Assembly: GCF_030766935.1 (NCBI RefSeq)
Contig: NZ_JASERL010000015.1
Coordinates: 124,001-188,000 of the forward strand
Source: Streptomyces sp. KL109B
GTDB lineage: Bacteria; Actinomycetota; Actinomycetes; Streptomycetales; Streptomycetaceae
Length of the DNA stretch: 64,000 nt
Reading direction: 5' to 3'
The notes under the pieces: generated by a model
Databases searched by the model: none
What the model was told of the DNA's origin: nothing
Seen by the model: only the letters and a program-made list of their open reading frames with translations
Shown here: piece by piece, positions 16,611 through 24,794 of the stretch
Layout: every line of letters starts with the position of its first letter
Position numbering within the stretch: position 1 is the stretch's first letter
Program-made: the position numbers and the translations under genes

Positions 16611-16630
16611 CCTCCGGGCGGGGACCCGGC

Positions 16631-16792
16631 CTACCGGGAACGCCACCACACCACCACGGCCGTGACGAGGGCACCGCCGGTCGCGGTGGACGCGCCGCTC
16701 ACCAGGCCGCGGACCGCTTCCGCGCGGTATCGGCGCAGCGCGGCGCGTATCCGTCGGGACCGCGACTCGGGCACCTCTGCGGGCTTCTCCAT
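16631..16792 (-). CDS. Small membrane protein (53 aa), function unknown
   Basis: An ATG at 16790-16792 is preceded by a near-perfect AGGAGG ribosome binding site and opens 53 codons ending in TAG at 16631-16633. The N-terminal half is highly basic (SRSRRIRAALRRYRAEAVRG). The C-terminal half is one hydrophobic helix (LVTAVVVWW) ending RSR. The strong ribosome binding site and the charged-plus-membrane layout support a real gene. It converges on the DAO-family gene. Two exact 23-bp repeats lie just upstream and may belong to its promoter. Confidence 0.65.
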   Translation of the reverse strand: MEKPAEVPESRSRRIRAALRRYRAEAVRGLVSGASTATGGALVTAVVVWWRSR

Positions 16793-16809
16793 GGGTGAAC
16801 CTCCTGTCT

Positions 16810-16855
16810 CGTCACTCCGTACGACGGCGATACGTCACTCCGTACGACGGCGATA
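16810..16855. repeat. Exact tandem duplication of 23 bp
   Basis: Positions 16810-16832 and 16833-16855 are identical and immediately adjacent; each contains GTACGACGGCGATA. They lie 18 bases upstream of the small membrane protein start, on its promoter side. They may be paired operator sites or a recent slippage event. The remaining gap, 16856-17120, has no convincing gene; a 69-codon frame at 16835-17044 on the minus strand lacks a ribosome binding site. Confidence 0.75.
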
Positions 16856-17120
16856 CGTCGCGCCGTTACGGGCGCCGGGGGAATCCACCGGCAACGCCTC
16901 CTCCCTGCGAAGGCACTTCGTGGTCGTCGAAGAGTCAGGACCGGGCCGCAGTACGGACAGTTCTCGCGCTCTCGCGCCGCTCCCCCGCTCCTCCACGAGG
17001 CGATCCGCCTCCTGGAGGAGCGACCTCAGGGGTGGTCGCGCCACGCCGGGCAGGAGGGAAACGACCCCCGAACGACCCTGATACGCCCGTGTTTTCGGGA
17101 CCGCTGCTGGTCAATGTAAA

Positions 17121-17139
17121 GGTGATCGGAATGATCACC
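17121..17139. promoter_or_regulatory. Inverted repeat GGTGATC-N5-GATCACC upstream of acyl-CoA dehydrogenase
   Basis: A perfect 7-bp inverted repeat with a 5-base spacer lies 26 bases before the acyl-CoA dehydrogenase ATG, just before its GGAGGAG ribosome binding site. Its size and symmetry fit a TetR- or GntR-type operator in the 5' untranslated region. No cognate regulator gene is adjacent. Confidence 0.45.
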
Positions 17140-17165
17140 GGGACACACGGAGGAGAGGCCGCACC

Positions 17166-18350
17166 ATGAGCGCCTATGTCATGACGGGCCGTCATGAAGA
17201 ACTGCGGGCGGAGGTGCGGTCGTTCGCCGAGGAGAAGATCGCGCCCCGGGTCGCGGACATGGAGGCCTCGCGGGGTGTCGAGGTCGAGTTGGCGCGGCTG
17301 ATCGCCCGGCAGGGGTGGATCGGGGTGACCGTCGGCGCCGAGTTCGGTGGGATGGGGCTCGGGCACCTCGCGAAGACGATCGTCATCGAGGAGCTGTCGC
17401 GGGTCAGCGGGGCCATGGGCGCGATGGCGCAGGCCTCCCAGCTGGGCGTCGCGAAGATCATCCACTTCGGGGACGCCGCCCAGCAGCGCGCCTGGCTGCC
17501 GCGGGTCGCCTCCGGTGACTGCCTTCCGACGATCGCGGTGACCGAACCCGAGTCCGGCGGCCACGTCCTCGGCATGGAGTCGAGCGCGTACCGCGACGGG
17601 GACGACTACGTCCTCAACGGCCGCAAGGTGTACGTCGGAAACAGCCATGTGGGCGATCTGCACGGCGTCGTCGTGCGGACCGGGGAGGGCTCACGCGGAC
17701 TCTCCGCGTTCCTCGTCGAGTCCGACAGGCCCGGCTTCAGCCTCGCCCCGCACACCCCCGCCATGGGGCTGCACGGCTTCAGCTTCGGCGAGCTTCGCTT
17801 CGACAACTGCCGGGTCCCGGCGTCGAATCTGCTCGCGGGCGAGGGCCGCGGCCTGGACGTGGCGTACTCCTCCAGCATCCTGTACGGGCGTCCGAACCTC
17901 ACCGCCGTCTCACTCGGCATCCACCAGGCGATCGTCGAGGAGACGGTCCGCTTCGTGTCCGAACGGCAGCGCTACGGCAAGCCGTTGAGCGCCGAGCCGA
18001 CCGTGCGCCAGAAACTCGGCGCGCTTCAGTCCGGCCTGATGACGGCGCGGCTCCTCGCGTACAACGCCGCGCAGTTGCTGGACGAAGGGGCGTCCTGCGA
18101 CGCGGAGTTGATGAACGCCAAGTACGTGGGCGTGGAGTCGGCGATCACCGCGGGGCGTACGGCGATGGAGATACACGCGGCGGCCGGGCTCTTCCCCGAC
18201 CGCCCCATAGAGCGCCTCGTACGGGACGCGATGCACATCTACTCCCCCGCGGGCACCTCCGACATCCAGGTGCTGCGCCTCGCCGAGGTCGCCCTTGGCA
18301 CGTCCCGCAGCCGCTGGTCCGAGCAGCTCGCCCAGCCCGTCCAGCTTTAG
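17166..18350 (+). CDS. Acyl-CoA dehydrogenase-like flavoprotein, atypical active site
   Basis: The product is 394 residues from ATG 17166 with a GGAGGAG ribosome binding site. The ACAD fold is clear: FAD-binding IAVTEPESGGH, the middle beta domain (DDYVLNGRKVYVGNSHVGDL) and the C-terminal helical domain (SERQRYGKPL). The usual catalytic glutamate of the YEGT motif is missing: the equivalent stretch reads YSPAGTSDIQ. The alternative helix-G glutamate position of isovaleryl-CoA dehydrogenase appears to be glycine (ILYGRPNLTAV). It may therefore act as a non-classical ACAD, for example on acyl-carrier substrates, or as a flavin monooxygenase. Its stop overlaps the stop of the convergent GAF gene. 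Confidence 0.8.
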   Translation: MSAYVMTGRHEELRAEVRSFAEEKIAPRVADMEASRGVEVELARLIARQGWIGVTVGAEFGGMGLGHLAKTIVIEELSRVSGAMGAMAQASQLGVAKIIHFGDAAQQRAWLPRVASGDCLPTIAVTEPESGGHVLGMESSAYRDGDDYVLNGRKVYVGNSHVGDLHGVVVRTGEGSRGLSAFLVESDRPGFSLAPHTPAMGLHGFSFGELRFDNCRVPASNLLAGEGRGLDVAYSSSILYGRPNLTAVSLGIHQAIVEETVRFVSERQRYGKPLSAEPTVRQKLGALQSGLMTARLLAYNAAQLLDEGASCDAELMNAKYVGVESAITAGRTAMEIHAAAGLFPDRPIERLVRDAMHIYSPAGTSDIQVLRLAEVALGTSRSRWSEQLAQPVQL

Positions 18351-18919
18351 GTAAGCGGCTCGCCGGCCCGCTCGTAGATCAGGCGCATCGCCTCGTCCCG
18401 TACGTTCTTGATGAGCTGCAGGCTGTTGTGGCCGGTGTCGAGCGCATGGGGCTCCGTGCCGACGGCGCACACCGTGCCCAGGACGAGGTCGGTGTGCGGG
18501 TCGATGAGCGGGGCGCCCAGGTAGACGCGGATGCCCAGTTCGTCGACGACGGGGTTGCCCGCGAAGCGGGGCGCCGCGTACACGTCGGGCAGCACCAACG
18601 GCTTGCGGCGGGACAGGACTTCGGGGCAGTAGCCGTGGTCGCGGGACATCATCCGGCCGACCTCGGTGGCGGTGTGGTCCTGCGGCACCATGGTGTGCCG
18701 GGTGCCCTCGGGGGTGTGCAGGCCGACGAAGAACTGCTGCTCGGTGATCAGGTTGACCATCGCGTACGGGGTGTCGGCGGCGCCCGCGAGTTCGGTGGCG
18801 AGCCGGTCGAAGCGCTCGTCGGGCTCACCGAGACCGAGTTGCCTCAATCGCTCGCTCCTGGCGGCGAGTTCGGTGTCGTCGGCCGGGTTGTGGAAGCCCG
18901 TGAGGGCGTCGTACGGCAT
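18347..18919 (-). CDS. GAF-domain protein, last gene of the conservon operon
   Basis: The product is 190 residues from ATG 18919, with a GGAG ribosome binding site. A GAF domain covers about residues 30-175 (ATELAGAADTPYAMVNLITE; YLGAPLIDPHTDLVLGTVCA). GAF domains bind small ligands or mediate dimerisation. It begins 29 bases after the CvnD stop, so it is probably the fifth gene of this conservon, occupying the position filled in some other conservons by a cytochrome P450. It may act as a sensor or effector of the GTPase module. Ligand-binding residues cannot be judged by eye. Confidence 0.8.
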   Translation of the reverse strand: MPYDALTGFHNPADDTELAARSERLRQLGLGEPDERFDRLATELAGAADTPYAMVNLITEQQFFVGLHTPEGTRHTMVPQDHTATEVGRMMSRDHGYCPEVLSRRKPLVLPDVYAAPRFAGNPVVDELGIRVYLGAPLIDPHTDLVLGTVCAVGTEPHALDTGHNSLQLIKNVRDEAMRLIYERAGEPLT

Positions 18920-18948
18920 GGTCGCTCCAGCGGGGAGGGTCGGCGGGT

Positions 18949-19551
18949 TCAGCGGATCATGGTCGGCGCGCGGTGGCGTCGGCTGAGGGTCAGGGCGTAT
19001 TCGACGAGGGCGATGAGGACGTGCCGGCCGGTGTCGGAGCGGCGGGCGTCGAAGAGCACGACCGGCACCTCCGGATCCAGTTCGAGGGCGGTGCGGACCT
19101 CGGTGGACGTGTACTGGTGGCGCGCGGTGTCGAACTCGTTGACGGCGACGATGAACGGCAGCCGTCTGTCCTCGAAGTACTCGATCGCGGCGAAGCTGTC
19201 GGAGATGCGCCGGGTGTCCACCATGACGACCGCCCCGATGGCGCCGAGCGCGAGGTCGTCCCACATGAACCAGAAACGGTCCTGGCCCGGGGTGCCGAAC
19301 AGCAGGATCTGCAGCTGCTGTTGCCACAGCGTGATGCGGCCGAAGTCCATGCTGACCGTGGTGGTCGTCTTGTGCTCCACGCCGTCGAGCCGGTCGAGCC
19401 CGGCGCTCGCGGAGGTCATGACCGCCTCCGTGGTGAGCGGTTCGATCTCGCTCACCGCGCACACCAGCGTGGTCTTTCCGACGCCGAAGCCGCCGGCCAC
19501 GAGGATCTTGAGCGCGGTCAGCGGGATGTCAGAGGCTGCGTAGGCCGACAA
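18949..19551 (-). CDS. cvnD: Conservon GTPase CvnD (MglA/Ras-like)
   Basis: The product is 200 residues. The TTG 19551 start is supported by GGAGG 7 bases upstream and overlaps the CvnC reading frame by 23 bases; no ATG or GTG precedes the P-loop. The P-loop is GGFGVGKTTLV, G3 is GTPGQDRF and the G4-like motif is NEFD. CvnD proteins are small Ras-like GTPases working with the CvnA kinase-like protein and the CvnB roadblock protein at the membrane. It follows cvnC directly. Confidence 0.92.
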   Translation of the reverse strand: MSAYAASDIPLTALKILVAGGFGVGKTTLVCAVSEIEPLTTEAVMTSASAGLDRLDGVEHKTTTTVSMDFGRITLWQQQLQILLFGTPGQDRFWFMWDDLALGAIGAVVMVDTRRISDSFAAIEYFEDRRLPFIVAVNEFDTARHQYTSTEVRTALELDPEVPVVLFDARRSDTGRHVLIALVEYALTLSRRHRAPTMIR

Positions 19552-19924
19552 GGACTGCCTCCAGAAGGTTGGGGTCGCCGCCGTCGGCGTCGCGGGGCGG
19601 GACCGTGGGGGCCAGGACGTGGGAGTCGATGAGGTCGGAAAGGATGATCTTGGCGACCTGGACGGGCAGGCGGAGCCGGGCGGCGAGTTCGGCGACGGAG
19701 CGCGGTTCGGTGCGGCACAGGTCGACGACCTGGGCGCCCTCGGGCGCCAGCACGAGACCGGGGCGCTCCGCGTCGATCCGCATGTGGGTGGCCAGGCCGA
19801 GCGGGTGGCCGGGGGTGGTGCGGCCGCCGGTCAGGGCGTACGGGCGGGTGGTGGCGATGTCCTCCGCCAGCCACGCCGCCCCTTCGGGGTTCGGATCGCT
19901 GCCGTCCACCGGTCCCTCGGTCAC
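19529..19924 (-). CDS. cvnC: Conservon protein CvnC (DUF742)
   Basis: The product is 131 residues from GTG 19924, overlapping the CvnB stop by GTGA. DUF742 landmarks are RPYALTGGRTTP near residue 30 and a C-terminal winged-helix-like part (SVAELAARLRLPVQVAKIIL; LIDSHVLAP). CvnC is a fixed component of the heterotrimeric-G-protein-like conservon complex, probably an adaptor between CvnB and CvnD. Confidence 0.92.
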   Translation of the reverse strand: MTEGPVDGSDPNPEGAAWLAEDIATTRPYALTGGRTTPGHPLGLATHMRIDAERPGLVLAPEGAQVVDLCRTEPRSVAELAARLRLPVQVAKIILSDLIDSHVLAPTVPPRDADGGDPNLLEAVLVGLRSL

Positions 19925-20346
19925 TGCGCCCAGTCGCCGGAGGGCGCCGGGCTGAGACGGGTGGGAGTGCCGAGGTGGCCTCGTACGCTGCGTACGAGCA
20001 TGGTGATCTCGTAGCCGACGACGCCGGCCTCCGCCTCGCGCTCCGCGAGGACGCCGAGCACGCCGTTGAGCCCGGCCTTCGAGACGAACAGGTAGCCGCC
20101 CGCGCACTCCACGATGACCTGCTCCACGCCGGCCATCGGCGCGTGGATCGTGGTCAGCCCGCTGCCGAGCGAGCACATTCCCGTGGCGATGGCGCTGAGC
20201 CGGTCCGCCGCGGCGTCGTCGAATCCGTGCCGGTAGCGGGTGACGCCGTCGCTGGAGGCCAGTACGGCACCCAGGACATGCGGCACCCGGGCCGCGAAGT
20301 CGGCGAGGAGCCAGTCGAGGTCCTCGGAAGGCGCCTGCGTGGTCAT
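19921..20346 (-). CDS. cvnB: Conservon roadblock/LC7 protein CvnB
   Basis: The product is 141 residues from ATG 20346, starting 3 bases after the CvnA stop. It is one roadblock/LC7 domain (DLDWLLADFAARVPHVLGAV; SSDGVTRYRHGFD; GSGLTTIHAPMAGVEQVIVE). Roadblock proteins act as GTPase-activating or regulatory partners for small GTPases, here CvnD. Confidence 0.92.
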   Translation of the reverse strand: MTTQAPSEDLDWLLADFAARVPHVLGAVLASSDGVTRYRHGFDDAAADRLSAIATGMCSLGSGLTTIHAPMAGVEQVIVECAGGYLFVSKAGLNGVLGVLAEREAEAGVVGYEITMLVRSVRGHLGTPTRLSPAPSGDWAQ

Positions 20347-20349
20347 GTG

Positions 20350-22905
20350 TCAGTTCTCCTGGTGTTCGTCGTCGGACCGGGACGGTTCCTGGCGGGCCGC
20401 CTGGACGCCGTGCGCGTACCGGGCGAGCAGTCCGCCGTCGAGGTCGGCCTGCGGCGGAAGTTGGCCGTCCGGAACGGGTGCGCCGTGCCGCAACTCGGGG
20501 GCGAGGTGGCTGGCGCCGCGGCGGGTCCGTTGGGTCAGTGGGGGACGGTGGGTCGAGGTGGGGTCGGTGGTTTCGGTGGGGTCGGTCGTGTTGGTCGTGT
20601 TGGTCGCGGGCGGGGTCGGTGGGGGTGTGGGGTCGGTGGGGTTGGCGGGGGCCGCCGCGCCGGGTACCGGTCCCGATGCGGCGCCGGAGGCCGCCGCGCC
20701 GGGCACCGGGCCCCGTGAACCGCCGGGTCCCGGTTGGGGCAGCACGCCCGGGGACGGGGCGGAGTGCCGGCGGCGCGAGGAGGCCGTGGTGGGGGTGGCG
20801 GCGGACGGGATGTGGCCGGTGGCCGGATTGCCGGGGATACGGCGGGGCAGGGAGGCGGGTTGGGATGCCACGTCGGGCTCGGCCCTGGTCCCGGCGTCCT
20901 GCCCGATCCCGGCTCCGGCCTCCGGCCCGGCACCGGACCCGGTCCCGGCGTCCTGCCCGACACCGGTCCAGGACCTGCTGCCAGCCTCCTGGCCGATCCC
21001 GGCCCCGGGTTCGGGTCCGACCTGCTGCCCGATCCATCCCTCGGACTCGGGTCCGGCCTGCCGGCCGATCCCGATCATCGGGTCAGCGCCACCCGCGGTG
21101 CCCCGCATCGGGCCCGCGCCCGCGGCGGTCCCCGGCGCGGTCATCGCCACCCGGTCCACACCCGACGCGGGCCGCGCGCCCGCCTGGACGACCGGGCCCA
21201 CCGGGCCGACCGGCACGCCGTCCGGCCGGGGCGGTCCGTCGGGCGACGTACGGGGGGCGGTGGAGGCCTCCGCCTGGGCGTGTTCGGGCGCGCGCGGCCC
21301 GGGAACATACGCCGGATTCGGCCCCATCGACGCGTGCCGCGCGGCATCCCCTTCGGCGTTGAACGGCGCCTGCGACGGGACGGCGGCCGCCGCCGACGCG
21401 ACAGGCCCGGACCCCGCAACCCCGGCAGACCCGAACTCCCGACCCGCACCAGACCCGGACCCCGCAACCGCAGCGGGCCCGGACCCCGGACCCACACCCG
21501 GCCCAACCCCAGAACCCGCCACGGACCCGAACTCCGGGCCCACACCCGGCCCACCCCCCGAACCCGCCGACGGCCCGCCCCCCGAACCCGCCGCCGCCCC
21601 AGAAGCCACCGCGGCTCCCGGGACCGCCGCGGACCCGGCGCGCGGCGCCGACGCGCCCACCGGCGCCGAAGCCCCCGTCCCGGTGGACGCGGACGCGGTT
21701 CCCTCCGACGGTGCGTGCAGTACCGCGTGCGGGAGGATCACGATGGCCTGGGTGCCCGCGTACATGTTGGCTTCGAGGCGGACCGTGAGGCCGCGGCGGC
21801 GGGCGATCTTCGCGGCGACGAAGAGGCCGGTGCGGCCGTCCTTGAGCTGCTGCTCGACGTCGTACTGCTCGGGGTGCGCGAGGAGTTCGTTCATGCGGCG
21901 GCGGTCCTCGTCCGACATGCCGAGGCCGCGGTCCTCCACCTCGATCACCATCCCGGACCCGGCCATCTCCGAGCGGATCAGGACCTGACTGCTGGGCGGC
22001 GAGAAGCGCGTGGCGTTCTCCGCGAGTTCGGCGACGAGGTGGATCGTCTCGACGGCGGCGTGGCCGCGCACCTGCACGCCGCCCGCCACGGGCAGCACAC
22101 GCACCCGCGGGTACTGCTCGATCTCCGCGATGGCCTGGCGCAGCACCGTCGCCAGCGGCACCGGGTGCCGGATCTCGCGCGGCACGGCGCCGCCGAGCAC
22201 GGCGATGGACTCGACGGACCGCTGGATCCGGGTGATCAAGTGGTCGATGCCGAACAGGGTGTTGAGCAGTTCGGGGTCCTCGACGATGCGCTCGGCCTCG
22301 TCGAGGCTCTTGAGCGCGCGGACGACCAGCGACTGGAGGCGCCGCGCGATCGTCGTGAACGCGTCGAGCTGGCGGCGCGTCGCCGCCTGGAGGACCGCCG
22401 TGTGCGTGGCGTGCAGCCCGTGGTGCAGCTCGTACTCGAGGGCGGTGAGCGGGTGCGCGTCGGTCACCCCGTCCGGTGCCGCCGCGGGCGCGCCCGCCGG
22501 TTCGCCCTGCTGGATCCGCTGGGCCGCCTGCTGGATGCCTTCGATGCGCTCCGCGAGGACCGCCCGCAGCCGGGCCGACCGCTCGGCGAGCGTGGCTTCG
22601 CGGGCGGTCTGCGAGGCGTGCAGGTTACGGGCGGTGGCGCGGGCCGCGCGCCAGGCGAGGGTGAGGGCGGACCCGCACACCACGGCGGCCCCGGTCCCGG
22701 CGCCCCAGGCCACGGCGGCGGAGTCCGTACCGGCGCACGCCGCGTACGCGCCCGCCGCCGCGACGGTGACGGACGCGGTGGGCGCGACGGCGAGCAGGGT
22801 CAGGCGCTGCCGCAGCCCCTTCTCGGAGAGCAGCGTCGGCGCGGGCTTGCCGCGGTGCAGGCCGCGGCCGCCCGTGGCGGCGCCCTCCGCGGAATAGTCA
22901 GGCAT
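20350..22905 (-). CDS. cvnA: Conservon sensor kinase-like protein CvnA
   Basis: The product is 851 residues from ATG 22905 with GAGGAAAC upstream. Two membrane segments lie at about residues 35-85 (LTLLAVAPTASVTVAAAGAY; AAVAWGAGTGAAVVCGSALT), followed by a coiled linker and a histidine-kinase-type ATPase domain (LVAELAENATRFSPPSSQVL; EVEDRGLGMSDED; GRTGLFVAAKIARRRG). There is no CHASE-like extracellular sensor, since the membrane hairpin is short. The C-terminal half is a long Gly/Pro/Ala-rich disordered region with imperfect GSGxGPGxGP repeats. It starts the conservon operon. Confidence 0.92.
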   Translation of the reverse strand: MPDYSAEGAATGGRGLHRGKPAPTLLSEKGLRQRLTLLAVAPTASVTVAAAGAYAACAGTDSAAVAWGAGTGAAVVCGSALTLAWRAARATARNLHASQTAREATLAERSARLRAVLAERIEGIQQAAQRIQQGEPAGAPAAAPDGVTDAHPLTALEYELHHGLHATHTAVLQAATRRQLDAFTTIARRLQSLVVRALKSLDEAERIVEDPELLNTLFGIDHLITRIQRSVESIAVLGGAVPREIRHPVPLATVLRQAIAEIEQYPRVRVLPVAGGVQVRGHAAVETIHLVAELAENATRFSPPSSQVLIRSEMAGSGMVIEVEDRGLGMSDEDRRRMNELLAHPEQYDVEQQLKDGRTGLFVAAKIARRRGLTVRLEANMYAGTQAIVILPHAVLHAPSEGTASASTGTGASAPVGASAPRAGSAAVPGAAVASGAAAGSGGGPSAGSGGGPGVGPEFGSVAGSGVGPGVGPGSGPAAVAGSGSGAGREFGSAGVAGSGPVASAAAAVPSQAPFNAEGDAARHASMGPNPAYVPGPRAPEHAQAEASTAPRTSPDGPPRPDGVPVGPVGPVVQAGARPASGVDRVAMTAPGTAAGAGPMRGTAGGADPMIGIGRQAGPESEGWIGQQVGPEPGAGIGQEAGSRSWTGVGQDAGTGSGAGPEAGAGIGQDAGTRAEPDVASQPASLPRRIPGNPATGHIPSAATPTTASSRRRHSAPSPGVLPQPGPGGSRGPVPGAAASGAASGPVPGAAAPANPTDPTPPPTPPATNTTNTTDPTETTDPTSTHRPPLTQRTRRGASHLAPELRHGAPVPDGQLPPQADLDGGLLARYAHGVQAARQEPSRSDDEHQEN

Positions 22906-23079
22906 GGGGGGTTTCCTCGGTAGGGGAAGCGTGCGACGCGCACCGGCGTCGGCGGGTGGGCCCCGACGGTGGCCGTCACCACGCGGCGCGGGCGCGCCCG
23001 CGCGAAGTACGGGGCGCGAGGCGCGGCGGACGGGCCGCCACACCGGCACCTCGGGCAACAGCCACGTCAGGATCTTGAA

Positions 23080-24648
23080 CTACCCTGCGGCGTCCCGGGC
23101 GTTCGGGGCTACGAATCCCGAGGGTCGTTTGAGGGTCGTTCCGTCGACGGCCGGTGCGCCGTCTGGCGGGTCGGCCTCGCCGAGGCGTCCCGCGAAGGCG
23201 AGGACGGCGTCGAGCTCCGCCGTGTCGACGAGTCGACTGCGCGGGCGCAGCAGCCCTCCGGTGCCGAACTCCGCCAGTTCGGCGCAGCGTCGCGTCAGCC
23301 ACTCCCAGTCCAGGTCGAGACGGTCGGCGAGCGAGCGCAGCCGTCGCTCCGGCGTCGCGCCTTCGGTGACGGCGTGCCCGCGGGCCCGGTCGAGGAGTTC
23401 GGCGCAGGCCCGGACGTCGGTCAGCGCGTCACTGGTGTCGACGTGCCAAATGCCGTGCTCCGCCATCCAGTTGGTGACGATGACCTTGGTGTCGGGGACC
23501 ACGACGAAGGCGTCGGTGCGCGCGTATCCGGGGTCGGCGTACACGCGTACTTCGAGTCCGTGCAGTTCCATCAGGGCCACGCCGAGCCACAGCAGGATCC
23601 GCTCGTGGGGGCGGGCTTCGCGCAGGACGTCGTCGGGGATGTACAGGGCCCGTTCGGAGGGGGCCGCGGCGTCGCCGTGGTCCTCGACGGCGCGCTGGTA
23701 CTCGGGCCAGCAGGCGAAGAACAGCCAGGCCGCGGCGTCCTCGGCGGAGGGGACGGGGGTCCAGAACAGGGGTGGCGCGCTGGTCCCCGCGAGTTGGCGG
23801 GTGATGTGCCGGGCGCAGACGTGCATGCCCAGCCATGCCGCGCTCACGTTGCTGAGTTCCGGCATCGCGGCGCGGGCCATGGCCGAGCGCGGCTGGCCGA
23901 GGTACGGGCCGAGGCGCTGCCGTTCGGCGTGCAGCACGGCGTCGTCGGCCTGCAGGCTGTCGTCGATGTTGGTCATCGCCCACAGCAGCGCGTACGTGAG
24001 CTGGTCGACCAGGTACGCGGACGGGATGGTCAGCATGTCGCCGCCGGGGACGCGGCTGCGTTTCGCGTACGCGGCGTCGAGGGCGTAGGCGCGCTCCTTC
24101 GACACGGCGAGGACGAGGGCCCTGCGGGTGGGCCGGATGAAGTGCCGTACGTGCGGCTGGTCGGCGGCGCCGATGACGACGAGTCCGTCGTGCTCGTCCG
24201 CTTCGTAGATCTGCACGGGTAACTGGGTGCCGTCGAAGCGGTGCCGCCCCGACAGGTACCAGCGTCCTTCGAGTCCGGTGGTGGTCTCGGAGAAGCGGAG
24301 CGAGGAGCCGCCGAACGCGTCGTCGAGGTCCCGCGCGGTGGCCCGCGCCACGTCCTCGTCGATCAGCGAGCGCGGCGTGTCCCGGTCCTCGGCCACCGTC
24401 TGAAGCAGCGTCATGACGTCGGCGCCCAGCCAGTGTTCGAGGACGGTCGCGGTGTCGGCGCGCGGCATCTGTTCGCCGCTGAGCCACCGCTTCCACGTGG
24501 CCTGCGACGCGGTGACCGTGCCGAGCGCGGGCCTGCCCAGTTCCTTCGCGGCGAGCTCGGCCGCCCGCCCGAACTCGGCGTCGAACGCCGCGTAGCGGTG
24601 GCAGCCGCGCTCCTCCAGCAACACCCGCAGCAAGGTCCGCCGCGCCAT
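23080..24648 (-). CDS. Large HTH-type regulatory protein, function unknown
   Basis: The product is 522 residues from ATG 24648, with GAGGGG just upstream. The N-terminal ~80 residues resemble an XRE-like helix-turn-helix (TVTASQATWKRWLSGEQMPR, then ADTATVLEHWLG). The rest is a long conserved streptomycete module with no motif I can name (for example YLVDQLTYALLWAMTNIDD). It follows the MFS gene on the same strand but is separated by a hairpin and an inverted repeat, so it probably has its own promoter. It stops 174 bp before the conservon. Confidence 0.65.
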   Translation of the reverse strand: MARRTLLRVLLEERGCHRYAAFDAEFGRAAELAAKELGRPALGTVTASQATWKRWLSGEQMPRADTATVLEHWLGADVMTLLQTVAEDRDTPRSLIDEDVARATARDLDDAFGGSSLRFSETTTGLEGRWYLSGRHRFDGTQLPVQIYEADEHDGLVVIGAADQPHVRHFIRPTRRALVLAVSKERAYALDAAYAKRSRVPGGDMLTIPSAYLVDQLTYALLWAMTNIDDSLQADDAVLHAERQRLGPYLGQPRSAMARAAMPELSNVSAAWLGMHVCARHITRQLAGTSAPPLFWTPVPSAEDAAAWLFFACWPEYQRAVEDHGDAAAPSERALYIPDDVLREARPHERILLWLGVALMELHGLEVRVYADPGYARTDAFVVVPDTKVIVTNWMAEHGIWHVDTSDALTDVRACAELLDRARGHAVTEGATPERRLRSLADRLDLDWEWLTRRCAELAEFGTGGLLRPRSRLVDTAELDAVLAFAGRLGEADPPDGAPAVDGTTLKRPSGFVAPNARDAAG

Positions 24649-24727
24649 CAGCCCCTCGCTCCCGCGCGCTCCGTGCGTGGGAGCGGTGGGACCCCCAACA
24701 CCCGTCGGTCGGCGTGCGGCTGACGGT

Positions 24728-24748
24728 GCGCATGCCTTCGGCATGTGC
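24728..24748 (-). terminator. Hairpin between MFS gene and HTH gene
   Basis: GCGCATGCC (24728-24736) pairs with GGCATGTGC (24740-24748) around a 3-base loop, a 9-bp stem with one G-T pair. It lies 46 bases past the MFS stop in the direction of that transcript. There is no uridine run, which is usual in this genus. It could also be a structure in the 5' leader of the HTH gene. Confidence 0.4.
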
Positions 24749-24750
24749 GG

Positions 24751-24784
24751 GTGTAGAGATCCATGACTGCGATTATGTCTACAC
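24751..24784. promoter_or_regulatory. Inverted repeat GTGTAGA-N20-TCTACAC upstream of the HTH gene
   Basis: Perfect 7-bp arms lie at 24751-24757 and 24778-24784, with a third TGTAGA copy at 24832-24837 inside the end of the MFS gene. On the minus strand a CATAAT hexamer at 24777-24772 could be a -10 element within the spacer. The half-sites are likely binding sites of the HTH protein itself or another repressor. Confidence 0.45.
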
Positions 24785-24794
24785 CAAGTCATGC

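Noticed and set aside
16835..17044. 69-codon minus-strand frame between the small membrane protein gene and the acyl-CoA dehydrogenase gene
   Set aside because: GTG start without a ribosome binding site, composition unlike a folded protein, and it runs through the 23-bp repeat.
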